Shown: positions 1 through 6,311, counted from the first letter of the stretch. The stretch: 11,970 bases of DNA from Baffinella frigidus (GCA_026770585.1 MU647536.1:59112-71081), one strand, 5' to 3'. Notes: generated by a model not told the origin, from the sequence alone. Translations and numbers: made by a program.

Positions 1-108
1 CAGTTACTCTACCATTCACAGCTACTCTACCATTCACAGTTACTCTACCATTCGCAGTGACTCTACCATTCGCAGTGACTCTACCAGTCGCAGTGGCTCT
101 ACCATTCA
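1..108. repeat. 18-bp tandem repeat, 6 copies, running off the left edge
   Basis: Six head-to-tail 18-bp units starting at base 1, of the form CAGTTACTCTACCATTCA with a few substitutions per copy (CAGC, CAGTG, CAGTGG starts; CATTCG or CAGTCG ends). Because 18 is a multiple of three the array is open on both strands. On the plus strand it reads as a hexapeptide repeat of the VTLPFA type. On the minus strand it reads as a VTANGR type, with an ATG at 109 heading off the left edge. The minus version could be the start of another gene, since it begins about 65 bases after the poly(A) signal at 174-179, but I see no TATA box for it. A purely non-coding satellite is equally possible. Confidence 0.9.
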
Positions 109-130
109 TACTACTCGACACAGACACCGC

Positions 131-157
131 GCGAGAGAGAGAGACACACACACACAA
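131..157. repeat. GA/CA dinucleotide tract
   Basis: A short run of GA dinucleotides passes directly into CA dinucleotides between the 18-bp array and the poly(A) signal of the leftmost zinc-finger gene. No coding feature is evident in 110-222 apart from this tract and that signal. Confidence 0.8.
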
Positions 158-173
158 AAGTACCGATTTGGGT

Positions 174-179
174 CTTTAT
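174..179 (-). terminator. Poly(A) signal AATAAA (minus strand)
   Basis: TTTATT on the plus strand reads AATAAA on the minus strand, about 45 bases after the stop codon (223-225) of the zinc-finger gene. Position and strand fit cleavage and polyadenylation of that transcript. No other AATAAA of this strand lies nearby. Confidence 0.6.
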
Positions 180-222
180 TCCGTCACACACACCATCCGA
201 CACGTCCCATCATCATCATCTT

Positions 223-1029
223 CTACATATCCGAAGACCGTGGCGCCGCACGCCGTTGCTCCTTAGAGCGTGGTAGACTCCACTTTGGCGCGAAGAAGTC
301 CGTGACGCCTTCTTGTGTTAACGGGGTGGTCTGCACCTGGAACGTGCTGTTCTTGTCGACTTTACTACGGCGTGTATGCCCACCACCACCAGTACCGCCA
401 CTGCCACCATGCATGGTAGGGATTTGGATGATGTGCACCACCTCATCCTCCCCCTTGTCACTCACAGGACCCGCAGCAGCAGCAACAGGACCTCCTCCTC
501 CTACAGCAGCAGCAGCAGCAGTAGCAGTAGCAGTAACAGCAACAACAGCAGCAGCAGCAGCTATGTGATCGCCGTCGTGAGCTGCCACTTCGACTGCTAC
601 TTCTACTGCTACTGCTACTGCTGTCGCCGCCGCCTCAGCAACAACAACAACAACACGGGCCTTCTTGTTGGACCGATTTGTTCGACACACATCCCGCTGC
701 TTCTCTCGGTATACGGGGTCTTTCGCACGGCGCTTGCGCCGATTGGCGTTGTGGTACTCATTCAGTAGCTGGCGTTTGGCGATGGCTTCGGGTGTGTTGT
801 GGTTGGCGTGCGCCACTGCTTCGTGTCTTGTAAGGTTCCATAGCCTTTCAAAACCAGTGCCGCATAACGCACAGTACACTTTCGCCTTTTGCGACGGCGG
901 AGGCGGCGGCGCCGCCGCCGCCACCACCACCACATTCGCTTGCATGTGGCAGCGAGCGAGCGAGCGTGTTCGCTGTTGTTGCGCGTGTCGCTGGCGGCGG
1001 GGCTCTGTGATGATGATGATGATATGCAT
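223..1029 (-). CDS. Single C2H2 zinc-finger protein with Ala/Val-rich region
   Basis: Counting from the ATG at 1029 the product has 268 residues. It has a low-complexity N-terminus, then one classical finger with Cys53 and Cys56, twelve residues, His69, four residues and His74. A strongly basic segment follows (about 75-125, with RRKRR and YREKQRD). Then comes an Ala/Val-rich stretch made by GCN/GTN repeats, a Gly/Pro-rich stretch and a Ser/Thr/Arg-rich tail. A nuclear nucleic-acid-binding role is inferred from the finger and basic region. The start is uncertain: ATG at 942 would remove 29 residues and would sit a TATA-like distance from GCATATC near 1023-1029. The gene follows the exonuclease gene on the same strand, 123 bases apart. 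The finger-plus-basic layout resembles the gene at 8818-10251. The Ala/Val tract could also be intronic. Confidence 0.7.
   Translation of the reverse strand: MHIIIIITEPRRQRHAQQQRTRSLARCHMQANVVVVAAAAPPPPPSQKAKVYCALCGTGFERLWNLTRHEAVAHANHNTPEAIAKRQLLNEYHNANRRKRRAKDPVYREKQRDVCRTNRSNKKARVVVVVAEAAATAVAVAVEVAVEVAAHDGDHIAAAAAVVAVTATATAAAAAVGGGGPVAAAAGPVSDKGEDEVVHIIQIPTMHGGSGGTGGGGHTRRSKVDKNSTFQVQTTPLTQEGVTDFFAPKWSLPRSKEQRRAAPRSSDM
473..560. repeat. CAG/TAG/CAA-type trinucleotide tract
   Basis: Runs of CAG interrupted by CAA, TAG, TAA and a short CTC block. On the minus strand, in the frame of the zinc-finger gene, it reads Ala and Val runs. It is one of several CAG/CTG-type tracts in the window. Confidence 0.85.
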
Positions 1030-1056
1030 TGTCGTTGGAAACACGTGTTTCTCTCC

Positions 1057-1062
1057 TTTACT
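1057..1062 (-). terminator. Possible poly(A) signal variant AGTAAA (minus strand)
   Basis: The minus strand reads TGAGTAAAGG here, about 90 bases after the stop of the exonuclease gene. AGTAAA is a known weaker variant of AATAAA. The same TGAGTAAA string follows the TBP gene on the plus strand (8673-8680), which is the main reason to note it. Confidence 0.3.
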
Positions 1063-1071
1063 CACACACAC

Positions 1072-1119
1072 CTTCACACCTTCACACCTTCACACCTTCA
1101 CACCTTCACACCTTCACAC
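1072..1119. repeat. 8-bp tandem repeat CTTCACAC, 6 copies
   Basis: Six perfect copies of CTTCACAC flanked by CA dinucleotides, lying between the zinc-finger start and the exonuclease stop. In the transcribed sense (minus) it reads GTGTGAAG and lies just after the exonuclease stop codon, so it may be a GU-rich 3' untranslated element. Confidence 0.95.
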
Positions 1120-1152
1120 ACACATGGCCGCCGCCGCACACGCTAGACTCCA

Positions 1153-1809
1153 CTACGGCGGTCCACCAGCACCAGGCGGCAGCGGGCCGTACGAAAACGA
1201 AAGCGCTGGGAACATCTCTGTGTTGATCATAAAAACATTTGCTGGGTCATGTGTGCGGTCGCCGTGCGACTTGCGCCATTTGTACCCTTCAGGGCACAGG
1301 ACGATGGGCAGCGAGGATAGTTCGTGTGTGAGACGCGAATCGTCGAGGCAGTACTGGCACAACTCGTCCCATCGGCCCTGCTGGGCCTGGTGCACCGCCT
1401 CGAGGCCACTGCCTGTCTTGCCGCTGCCAACGCCGTTGAGGGCGAGTGCCGCGTTGAGGTTGAAGGTGCGGCCAAAGCTTCGACGGCACGTCTCGAGAAT
1501 GTCGTACGTCTTGAGCACCCATGCCTGGACAGTCGCGTTGGGGATGTTGAACTGTAACTGAATGAAGGGGATGTCGAATGAGACACCGTTGAACGCACAG
1601 AGGTGCTCCGCGTCGTCGAGGTACTTGACGAGCTCTGCCACCGTTTTCAGGTAGTCGTCGCAGTAGACGACGTCGCAGGCCTCGTTCAAGTCGACCAAGC
1701 GCAGCACTCGTGCGATTGGAGGGGACGTGGATGGGTCGTAGAGTGAGATGACTGTGATGAGGTCCTTTCGCTTGTTAATACCGAGAGTCTCAATGTCGAA
1801 TGCGAGCAT
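1153..1809 (-). CDS. DEDDy-type 3'-5' exonuclease (DnaQ/PolB-exonuclease fold)
   Basis: The 218-residue product carries the three exonuclease motifs in order: Exo I FDIETLG with Asp5 and Glu7, Exo II FNGVSFD with Asn74 and Asp79, and Exo III YCLDD with Tyr153 and Asp157. That is the DEDDy arrangement of two-metal 3'-5' exonucleases in the ribonuclease-H-like superfamily. The segment between motifs II and III (KTYDILETCRR, then a Gly-Ser-Gly-Lys loop) recalls the YprB/RNase_H_2 branch. The catalytic core is complete. Residues after about 180 form a short tail ending in Pro/Gly-rich sequence. The ATG at 1809 is preferred because motif I begins four residues later and a TATA box lies about 45 bases upstream. 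The frame is open further upstream but without homology. It probably trims DNA or RNA ends in repair, recombination or RNA turnover; the substrate cannot be told. It is divergent from the first ankyrin gene. Confidence 0.85.
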   Translation of the reverse strand: MLAFDIETLGINKRKDLITVISLYDPSTSPPIARVLRLVDLNEACDVVYCDDYLKTVAELVKYLDDAEHLCAFNGVSFDIPFIQLQFNIPNATVQAWVLKTYDILETCRRSFGRTFNLNAALALNGVGSGKTGSGLEAVHQAQQGRWDELCQYCLDDSRLTHELSSLPIVLCPEGYKWRKSHGDRTHDPANVFMINTEMFPALSFSYGPLPPGAGGPP

Positions 1810-1852
1810 GGCTGGCGGTAAATTGGTGACGTGTGAGAAGAAGAAAGCTGTG

Positions 1853-1865
1853 TGTCTATATATGT
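1853..1865 (-). promoter_or_regulatory. TATA-type promoter of the exonuclease gene
   Basis: The minus strand reads ACATATATAGACA, 44 bases before the ATG at 1809. The identical 13-mer occurs on the plus strand at 8741-8753, upstream of the four-finger gene, and a shorter version (GATATAGAC) occurs at 6074-6082. The distance leaves room for a start site about 25-30 bases downstream and a short leader. Confidence 0.7.
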
Positions 1866-1900
1866 AGATATTCACTGGTCTTTTTTCGCTTTTTCGCTTT

Positions 1901-1988
1901 GTGTGTGTCTGGTGGTGGGCGTGTCTGGTGGTGGTGGTGGTGGTGGGCGTGTCTGGTGGTGGGCGTGTCTGGTGGGCGTGTCTGTGTC
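1901..1988. repeat. GGGCGTGTCTGGTGG-type degenerate tandem repeat
   Basis: Several copies of GGGCGTGTCTGGT separated by variable numbers of GGT fill the spacer between the divergent exonuclease and ankyrin genes. It lies upstream of both promoters, so a regulatory role is possible but not shown. Confidence 0.8.
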
Positions 1989-2000
1989 TAGACATTGTCG

Positions 2001-2008
2001 TATTTAAA
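2001..2008 (+). promoter_or_regulatory. TATA box TATTTAAA of ankyrin gene 1
   Basis: TATTTAAA lies 52 bases before the ATG at 2061. The paralogous gene has the same octamer 55 bases before its ATG, also preceded by G, so this element was probably duplicated with the gene. Confidence 0.7.
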
Positions 2009-2060
2009 GAGGGTTCGTTTACATAGGTGTCGGGCTTCTTCGTCATCATCACCACCACCC

Positions 2061-2819
2061 ATGCCGCGTCGAACAGCCGCTATTCAACAGCCACCCCTCT
2101 GGTTTGCAGCTTCAAAGGGTGACATTCAACAGGCACGCGCTTTGGTGTTGTCTGGTGTGAACATCGAGGAAGTCGGAGGACGGGCGCCTTTCAGGGAAAC
2201 CCCCCTTGAAACGGCCGTTGAAGAGGGCTATTTTGAGATGGCGCAGATGCTACTCGACAACGGTGCCGACATCCACTCGAGAAACGTCACTGACGGGGGT
2301 AGTCTACTGCATGGGACCGTGAAGCATTCGAGTACCGGGATGGCTCTTTTGTTGATAAACAACGGTGCGGATGTCTCTGCCCTCGACGACAATGGCCAGA
2401 CGCCTCTGCACCGAGTTGCACAGACACACTTTGGCCGACACCCGATGTACCGCGACCTTGGGATGGTTGCAGCGCGGCTTCTGCTGGACCACGGTGCGCA
2501 TGTGTCTGCTATAGACAACTTTGGTAGGACACCTCTTCACTGGGCTGCGTTGCATGGTTACACCCCAGTGGTTCGCCAGCTGTTGGAGAGCGGTGCTGAT
2601 GTATCGATCACGGACAACGAGGGTGCGACTGCAGGTGATCTTCTACCGCACAGCCAGTCGGAGCAGCATACTGAAGCACGTGGAGTATTGGAGACGGAGA
2701 TGCGTGAGAGGGCCAATAGTTTCGCATTTATGATGGGCCACCATCCACGGCTGGGAGTATCGTCGCGGGTGCGCGACATGGACCCCGAGGTGTTGCGGAT
2801 GGTGCTAAACTATGTGTGA
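2061..2819 (+). CDS. Ankyrin-repeat protein 1
   Basis: The 252-residue product is almost entirely ankyrin repeats: about 12-42 (LWFAASKGD start), 47-76 (ETPLETAVEEG, LLDNGAD), 81-110, 114-153 (TPLHRVA, with an extra loop of about 12 residues) and 156-186 (TPLHWAALHG, LLESGAD). A charged C-terminal tail ends in DPEVLRMVLNYV, which faintly recalls the F-box-like ends of viral ankyrin proteins; that is only an impression. Ankyrin stacks bind proteins, and in large viruses such genes often target host factors, so a host-interaction role is inferred. The first ATG of the frame is 2061, downstream of TATTTAAA. The neighbour at 3063-3812 is a paralog. A 12-bp repeat begins at the stop codon. Confidence 0.9.
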   Translation: MPRRTAAIQQPPLWFAASKGDIQQARALVLSGVNIEEVGGRAPFRETPLETAVEEGYFEMAQMLLDNGADIHSRNVTDGGSLLHGTVKHSSTGMALLLINNGADVSALDDNGQTPLHRVAQTHFGRHPMYRDLGMVAARLLLDHGAHVSAIDNFGRTPLHWAALHGYTPVVRQLLESGADVSITDNEGATAGDLLPHSQSEQHTEARGVLETEMRERANSFAFMMGHHPRLGVSSRVRDMDPEVLRMVLNYV

Positions 2820-2820
2820 A

Positions 2821-2916
2821 CTGCTGTGTGAACTGCTGTGTGAACTACTGTGTGAACTGCTGTGTGAACTACTGTGTGAAGTGCTGTGTGAACTACTGTG
2901 TGAACTGCTGTGTGGG
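2821..2916. repeat. 12-bp tandem repeat CTGCTGTGTGAA, 8 copies
   Basis: Eight consecutive 12-bp units, mostly CTGCTGTGTGAA alternating with CTACTGTGTGAA; the last ends GGG. The array begins right after the ankyrin gene 1 stop, and the stop context itself (CTATGTGTGAA, 2810-2820) looks like a ninth, diverged unit. In the gene's frame every unit carries a TGA stop. Confidence 0.95.
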
Positions 2917-2999
2917 TTGTGTGGTGGTGGTGGGCTGTGTGGATCATAGTCAATGTGCCGTATCGTAGCAGTGCAGTATCTTCGTGTTACCGAATGCTG

Positions 3000-3007
3000 T
3001 ATTTAAA
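3000..3007 (+). promoter_or_regulatory. TATA box TATTTAAA of ankyrin gene 2
   Basis: TATTTAAA lies 55 bases before the ATG at 3063. It has the same octamer and almost the same spacing as ankyrin gene 1, which supports the ATG chosen for both genes. Confidence 0.7.
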
Positions 3008-3062
3008 CCAGTGTGTTTGTTATTGGTATTGCCAGCCGGTAGTAGTAAACAGCAACGACACC

Positions 3063-3812
3063 ATGCTGCGCCGGTCAAATGATATTAACCAGACACCACA
3101 GACACCACCACCACCCCCACTGTGGTTTGCAGTTGCAAGCGGTTCGGTGGGACAGGCCGAGGATTTGATAGCGGCTGGTGCCAATCTCGAACAGCTTGGA
3201 GGAGGGGGAGGGCGCCCGTATTGCAGTGAAACTCCCTTACAGATGGCCGTTGAAAACGGCCACTGTGAACTAGCGCAGCTGCTTCTTGACAATGGAGCAA
3301 ACATGAACGTGCGAAATGTCACTGACGGGGGTACCCCGCTGCACAGCGCTGTCAAGCAGGTAAGCGACCACATGACTATTCTGCTGTTGTGGAACGGTGC
3401 AGACGTCTCCGCGCGCGACGACTACGGGGAGACCCCTCTTCACCGTGTTGCGTCGACGTATTGGGGCACAGGCCCGTGGTGTCGCAACATAGGGGCGTCT
3501 ACAGCGCAGCTTCTTATCGACAACAATGCGCGTGTGTCTGTGAGGGACAAGCACGGGAAGACGCCTCTTCATTTGGCCGCGTATTACGACCATGCACCGG
3601 TGGTTCAGGTGCTGTTGGCCAACGGTGCTGATGATTTGGTGTGTGACGACGGCGGTGTGACTGCAGCCGATCTGTTCACTCGAATGGCAAGCGAGACGCA
3701 TGCTCAATCACAGCACGAGCTACTGCGAGAACAGCACGCCCGGTGGGTGGATCGTGTAGAATTTGGAAAGAGACACCGCATGACGCCTGGTTGGGCGCAT
3801 CGTCGCGAATGA
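3063..3812 (+). CDS. Ankyrin-repeat protein 2, paralog of gene 1
   Basis: The 249-residue product follows the same plan as ankyrin protein 1. It has a short N-terminus with a Pro run (15-19), LWFAVASG at 20-27, then repeats at about 57-86 (ETPLQMAVENG), 91-120 (TPLHSAVK), 124-164 (TPLHRVA plus the extra loop) and 167-196 (TPLHLAAYYD, LLANGAD). Shared signatures include RNVTDGG between repeats and an extra loop after TPLHRVA, so the two arose by tandem duplication and have diverged. A Gly run (46-50) is specific to this copy. The C-terminus ends differently, in AHRRE, and lacks the DPEVLRMVLNYV end of its sister. The DNA just after the stop still resembles the 3' end of gene 1. A protein-binding, possibly host-targeting role is inferred. 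Confidence 0.9.
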   Translation: MLRRSNDINQTPQTPPPPPLWFAVASGSVGQAEDLIAAGANLEQLGGGGGRPYCSETPLQMAVENGHCELAQLLLDNGANMNVRNVTDGGTPLHSAVKQVSDHMTILLLWNGADVSARDDYGETPLHRVASTYWGTGPWCRNIGASTAQLLIDNNARVSVRDKHGKTPLHLAAYYDHAPVVQVLLANGADDLVCDDGGVTAADLFTRMASETHAQSQHELLREQHARWVDRVEFGKRHRMTPGWAHRRE

Positions 3813-3828
3813 GAGGTTGGAGTTGCGT

Positions 3829-3848
3829 ATGATGATGATGATGATGAT
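3829..3848. repeat. GAT trinucleotide run after ankyrin gene 2
   Basis: Six or seven GAT units lie shortly after the stop of ankyrin gene 2. The rest of 3813-4039 between this gene and the convergent gene holds CA-rich and CCCCTCC-rich sequence. No AATAAA was seen on either strand there. Confidence 0.85.
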
Positions 3849-4039
3849 GTGCTTAACTGCTGTGAGTGAATGAATGAACTTGACACCAAACACACAGTGT
3901 TGCAATGGTTGTTTTGCTGCTTGTAATAACACCGCGTGTAACAAACACAGAAACACCCACACAGTGAACACCACACTACCAAGCCCCTCCCCCTCCCCTG
4001 CCGCTCTGCCGCTGTCGCTCTGCCACTGCCCCTTCTTCC

Positions 4040-5497
4040 TTACAATGAACCTACAATACGCATCTTGACCAAGACGGTCAGGATGAAATGCACCACGACA
4101 CGCACGAATGGTTCGATGCCGCCATCGCAAACATTTGGCGGTGCGTCCATGGGCACACCTTCCGCGAACCCGGTGCTGCCTTGCACGCAGCACACGCACC
4201 CCCGTGGGAATGTGATACGCACGAAGAAAATCCCCTTCCTCGTGTACCCAATTGAGGCTGTCGGCACGGCCGCTGGGTCGTTGTTGTGCATAGCCAGATA
4301 GTTACGCACGTGCTGGACGTCCGTATCCACCTGATGCTGTGGCGCTGTTGCGCCGGTGCTGCTGGCGTGCTTCTCGACGACGAGGAGGAGCTCTTTCCAG
4401 TTGACAACATCCATGAAGAAGAGGTTGTTTGTGTCGTCGACGCGAGCTTGCATTCTGACGACGTGGGAATAGAGCCTCTCGAGCACGCGCTGTAGGAGAG
4501 AATGGGCAGGGTCGATGACGATTGACGTGTCGGTGCGCAAAGTGACCGACAGCATGTTGATAACTGGGTAGATGGGAGACTCGTTGTCTTGCGTGAGGTT
4601 GCGCACAAACTCGACAAGGTCCTGGATGGACCGACAGCTTTTGAAGCTCCACGTCTTTTGATTGACACGATACGCCAGACGCCCGTGTAGAGTGTGAAAA
4701 AGGTGATGTGTTCCGATAAACTGGCGGTGTTGGACATACTTTCCGACACGCGGCGCGCCCGGGCGCAGCAGTGCGCCAGCCGACGGCACGTTCTCGAAGA
4801 AGCCTCGAAACGAGCCGCATATGTTCTCCATGTTCAGTGTCATGTTGGCTTGTGTGGCGTCTGCCACGTTTCCGTGCGTAGCGATGCTTGTGTTGTGCAC
4901 GCTGACAAGCTTGCCTGCCACGACCTGCACATTGTCGTCAAGGATGGACAGATATGCTTGGGCGCTTTGCTGGTATGGGAGGAGGCAGTGTCCGTTCTCA
5001 AACACCACCCGTTGCAGGGTGGTTGGTGGTGTCGGTGGTGGTGGTGTCGGTGGTGGTGGTGTCGGTGGTGGTGTCGGTGGTGTCGACGAAGGCGCAAGAC
5101 GTCGCGGAACCACAGCTGCCGCCGGCGCTGGCGCCGGCGCTGACGCCGCCATAGCCACTGCCAATGCTGCCAGCGACGAGGCTTTGGACGTCGTACTCGG
5201 TGGCGGCAGAGCCTCCGTCGAAGACATCGTACACCCCCTCGAAGACGTCGAGAATGTTGGTTTTGATGGTGCTCTCTTGTTGTGGTGTGGCGTCGGGTTG
5301 CTGCTTGACTGTATGGACTGGAAGCTGTAGTTCCTCGACGCCGTTGTTGGCAAAGACACCGCTGTGCTCCCACCCCCAGATATTTTGAAGACGGTCTCTG
5401 GTGGTAGTGTTGTTGTTGTTGTTGTTGTTGTTGTTGGTGGCGCTGGTGTTGGTGGTGGCGCTGGTGTTGGCGCCGTCGATGTACAGAGCACCTGCAT
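4040..5497 (-). CDS. Orphan protein, C-terminal part of a split gene
   Basis: This open frame has 485 codons from the ATG at 5497, but only the last 325 or so (from about 5020 down) look like ordinary protein. The first 160 are Pro/Thr/Ala low complexity and probably a by-product of the overlapping Gln-rich frame. The credible part is a mixed helix-strand sequence with no Cys pattern or motif I recognise. It contains segments such as YLSILDDNVQVVAGKL, FFENVPSAGALLRPGAP and WKELLLVVEKHASS, and ends in a hydrophobic tail (VVVHFILTVLVK). No promoter was found directly upstream. It is therefore probably the 3' part of the gene that starts at 5900, joined by an intron or by a +1 shift in the repeats at 5000-5100. 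A separate gene starting at the ATG at 5230 is the alternative. Function unknown. Confidence 0.55.
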   Translation of the reverse strand: MQVLCTSTAPTPAPPPTPAPPTTTTTTTTTLPPETVFKISGGGSTAVSLPTTASRNYSFQSIQSSSNPTPHHNKRAPSKPTFSTSSRGCTMSSTEALPPPSTTSKASSLAALAVAMAASAPAPAPAAAVVPRRLAPSSTPPTPPPTPPPPTPPPPTPPTTLQRVVFENGHCLLPYQQSAQAYLSILDDNVQVVAGKLVSVHNTSIATHGNVADATQANMTLNMENICGSFRGFFENVPSAGALLRPGAPRVGKYVQHRQFIGTHHLFHTLHGRLAYRVNQKTWSFKSCRSIQDLVEFVRNLTQDNESPIYPVINMLSVTLRTDTSIVIDPAHSLLQRVLERLYSHVVRMQARVDDTNNLFFMDVVNWKELLLVVEKHASSTGATAPQHQVDTDVQHVRNYLAMHNNDPAAVPTASIGYTRKGIFFVRITFPRGCVCCVQGSTGFAEGVPMDAPPNVCDGGIEPFVRVVVHFILTVLVKMRIVGSL

Positions 5498-5667
5498 GCA
5501 TACAGTATTGAAGGTGCAGAACTGACATGCGAACGGTCTCTATTTTGAGTAACAGGTCTTGGCACGTGTTCCGTATGGTCTGACGGGTGTCTTCGTCGCT
5601 TGCCTCTGACTCCAAATGCATTGGTGGTACGGTTGCAGGCTGCTGCTGTTGCTGCTGTTGCTGTTGT

Positions 5668-5699
<32 letters not shown>

Positions 5700-5900
5700 T
5701 TGCAGCAGCAGCTGATGCTGCTGCTGTTGCAGCAGCAGCTGATGCTGCTGCTGTTGCAGCAGCAGCTGATGCTGTTGCACGCAATTGTCGATGTCAATGG
5801 CGCAAGAATCTGTCTGTTTGTGAAACCCCGACGAGTCTGAATCCGACGCAGGTTCAGACTCGATACACACGGGAACGTCTTGGCAGCACACTTCTTCCAT
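4998..5900 (-). CDS. Gln/Asn-rich acidic protein, N-terminal part of a split gene
   Basis: The frame has 300 codons from the ATG at 5900. It has an acidic, Ser-rich start (ESEPASDSDSS near 14-24) and three nine-residue HQLLLQQQQ units (44-70), leading into a Gln run to about 87. A plausible amphipathic helix follows (103-136, CQDLLLKIETVRMSVLHL), then an Asn run (156-164) and a second ordered stretch (167-225, NIWGWEHS, ILDVFEGVYDVF). A Gly/Ala/Ser-rich region and TDTTTT repeats lead to the stop. Gln-rich and acidic regions are common in transcription activators, so that role is a guess from composition. The frame is open in phase upstream through CAG codons to an intron-like junction at 5928. 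Its end overlaps the frame that continues to 4040; see that entry. Confidence 0.6.
5005..5090. repeat. GGT/GTC trinucleotide-rich tract at the frame switch
   Basis: GGTGGTGGTGTC units of varying length. They read as Thr/Asp repeats in the frame of the Gln-rich part and as Pro/Thr repeats in the frame of the orphan C-terminal part. The change of credible reading frame falls in or beside this tract. Confidence 0.85.
5691..5771. repeat. 27-bp tandem repeat, 3 perfect copies, each self-complementary
   Basis: Three identical 27-bp units at 5691-5717, 5718-5744 and 5745-5771. Within each, three CTG triplets are followed by TTG and then three CAG triplets, so each unit can fold into a short hairpin. 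On the minus strand each encodes HQLLLQQQQ. A longer CTG/TTG tract flanks them on the left (5638-5690). Confidence 0.95.
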
Positions 5901-5927
5901 CTTGTGCTGCTGCTGCTGCTGCTGCTG

Positions 5928-5949
5928 CTGTGTATTATTGTCTGTTAGT

Positions 5950-5994
<45 letters not shown>

Positions 5995-6038
5995 ACCGGG
6001 TTGTCTAGGAACCTTGCAAATTGCGTGTCAAGTCTTAC
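5928..6038 (-). other. Predicted leader intron of the Gln-rich gene
   Basis: On the minus strand a strong donor, ATAAG|GTAAGA, is followed 111 bases later by TACACAG|CAG, with CACTAAC as a good branch-point candidate about 20 bases before the acceptor. The intron contains the whole TAC-repeat tract. Length and signals match the two introns of the TBP gene. After splicing, CAG codons run in frame into the ATG at 5900. The upstream exon may be a short untranslated leader, or coding if an earlier exon exists: a second strong donor, GTAAGT, starts at 6140 and keeps phase 0. Confidence 0.5.
5951..5993. repeat. TAG/TAC trinucleotide run
   Basis: An almost uninterrupted run of about fourteen TAG triplets, TAC-type on the minus strand. 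It lies inside the predicted leader intron, directly upstream of its branch-point candidate. Confidence 0.95.
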
Positions 6039-6073
6039 CTTATCTATGCTTAAGACCCGCGCATGAAGCTATC

Positions 6074-6082
6074 GTCTATATC
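6074..6082 (-). promoter_or_regulatory. TATA-type promoter of the Gln-rich gene
   Basis: The minus strand reads GATATAGAC, sharing ATATAGAC with the 13-mer promoter element at 1853-1865 and 8741-8753. It lies about 35 bases before the donor of the predicted leader intron, so transcription could start just inside a very short first exon. Confidence 0.45.
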
Positions 6083-6201
6083 ATTACAATGGCCGAAAAC
6101 ACAAAATAACACGTGTCGGTGGTGTTGTTGTTGTACTTACTTTGATCCGTTCATGCTGTATGTTATATGCACATCTTCCTTGATTGCCAGTCTGCGTGGG
6201 T

Positions 6202-6255
6202 GGGTGTGGTGGGTGTGGTGGGTGTGGTGGGTGTGGTGGGTGTGGTGGGTGTGGT
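6202..6255. repeat. 9-bp tandem repeat GGGTGTGGT, 6 copies
   Basis: Six perfect units of GGGTGTGGT followed by a GGT run to about 6268. The array lies between the poly(A) signal of the upstream gene and the promoter of the Gln-rich gene, and I take it as intergenic. Confidence 0.95.
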
Positions 6256-6311
6256 GGTGGTGGTGGTGGTGCTTGCTGCACCAATACACTGAAACTTGTA
6301 GTTATCCGTTG

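Noticed and set aside
1-108. CRISPR-like array
   Set aside because: The 18-bp units are directly adjacent with no spacers, so this is a plain tandem repeat.
665-1561. 298-codon plus-strand frame across the zinc-finger and exonuclease genes
   Set aside because: It runs antisense through a clear DEDDy exonuclease and a C2H2 finger and has no motif of its own.
4694-5330. Plus-strand frames of 149 and 169 codons
   Set aside because: They lie antisense to the orphan C-terminal part, with Trp/Cys/Arg or Gly/Val repeat runs and no promoter.
4840-5784. 314-codon minus-strand frame rich in Ala, Arg and His
   Set aside because: It is the third frame of the CAG/ACC repeats. Its composition is pure repeat translation, and the two other frames look more like protein.
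6202-6268. Telomere-like repeat (GGGTGTGGT)
   Set aside because: The array is internal, flanked by genes and short, and does not match common telomere units; other GT-rich arrays with different units occur nearby.
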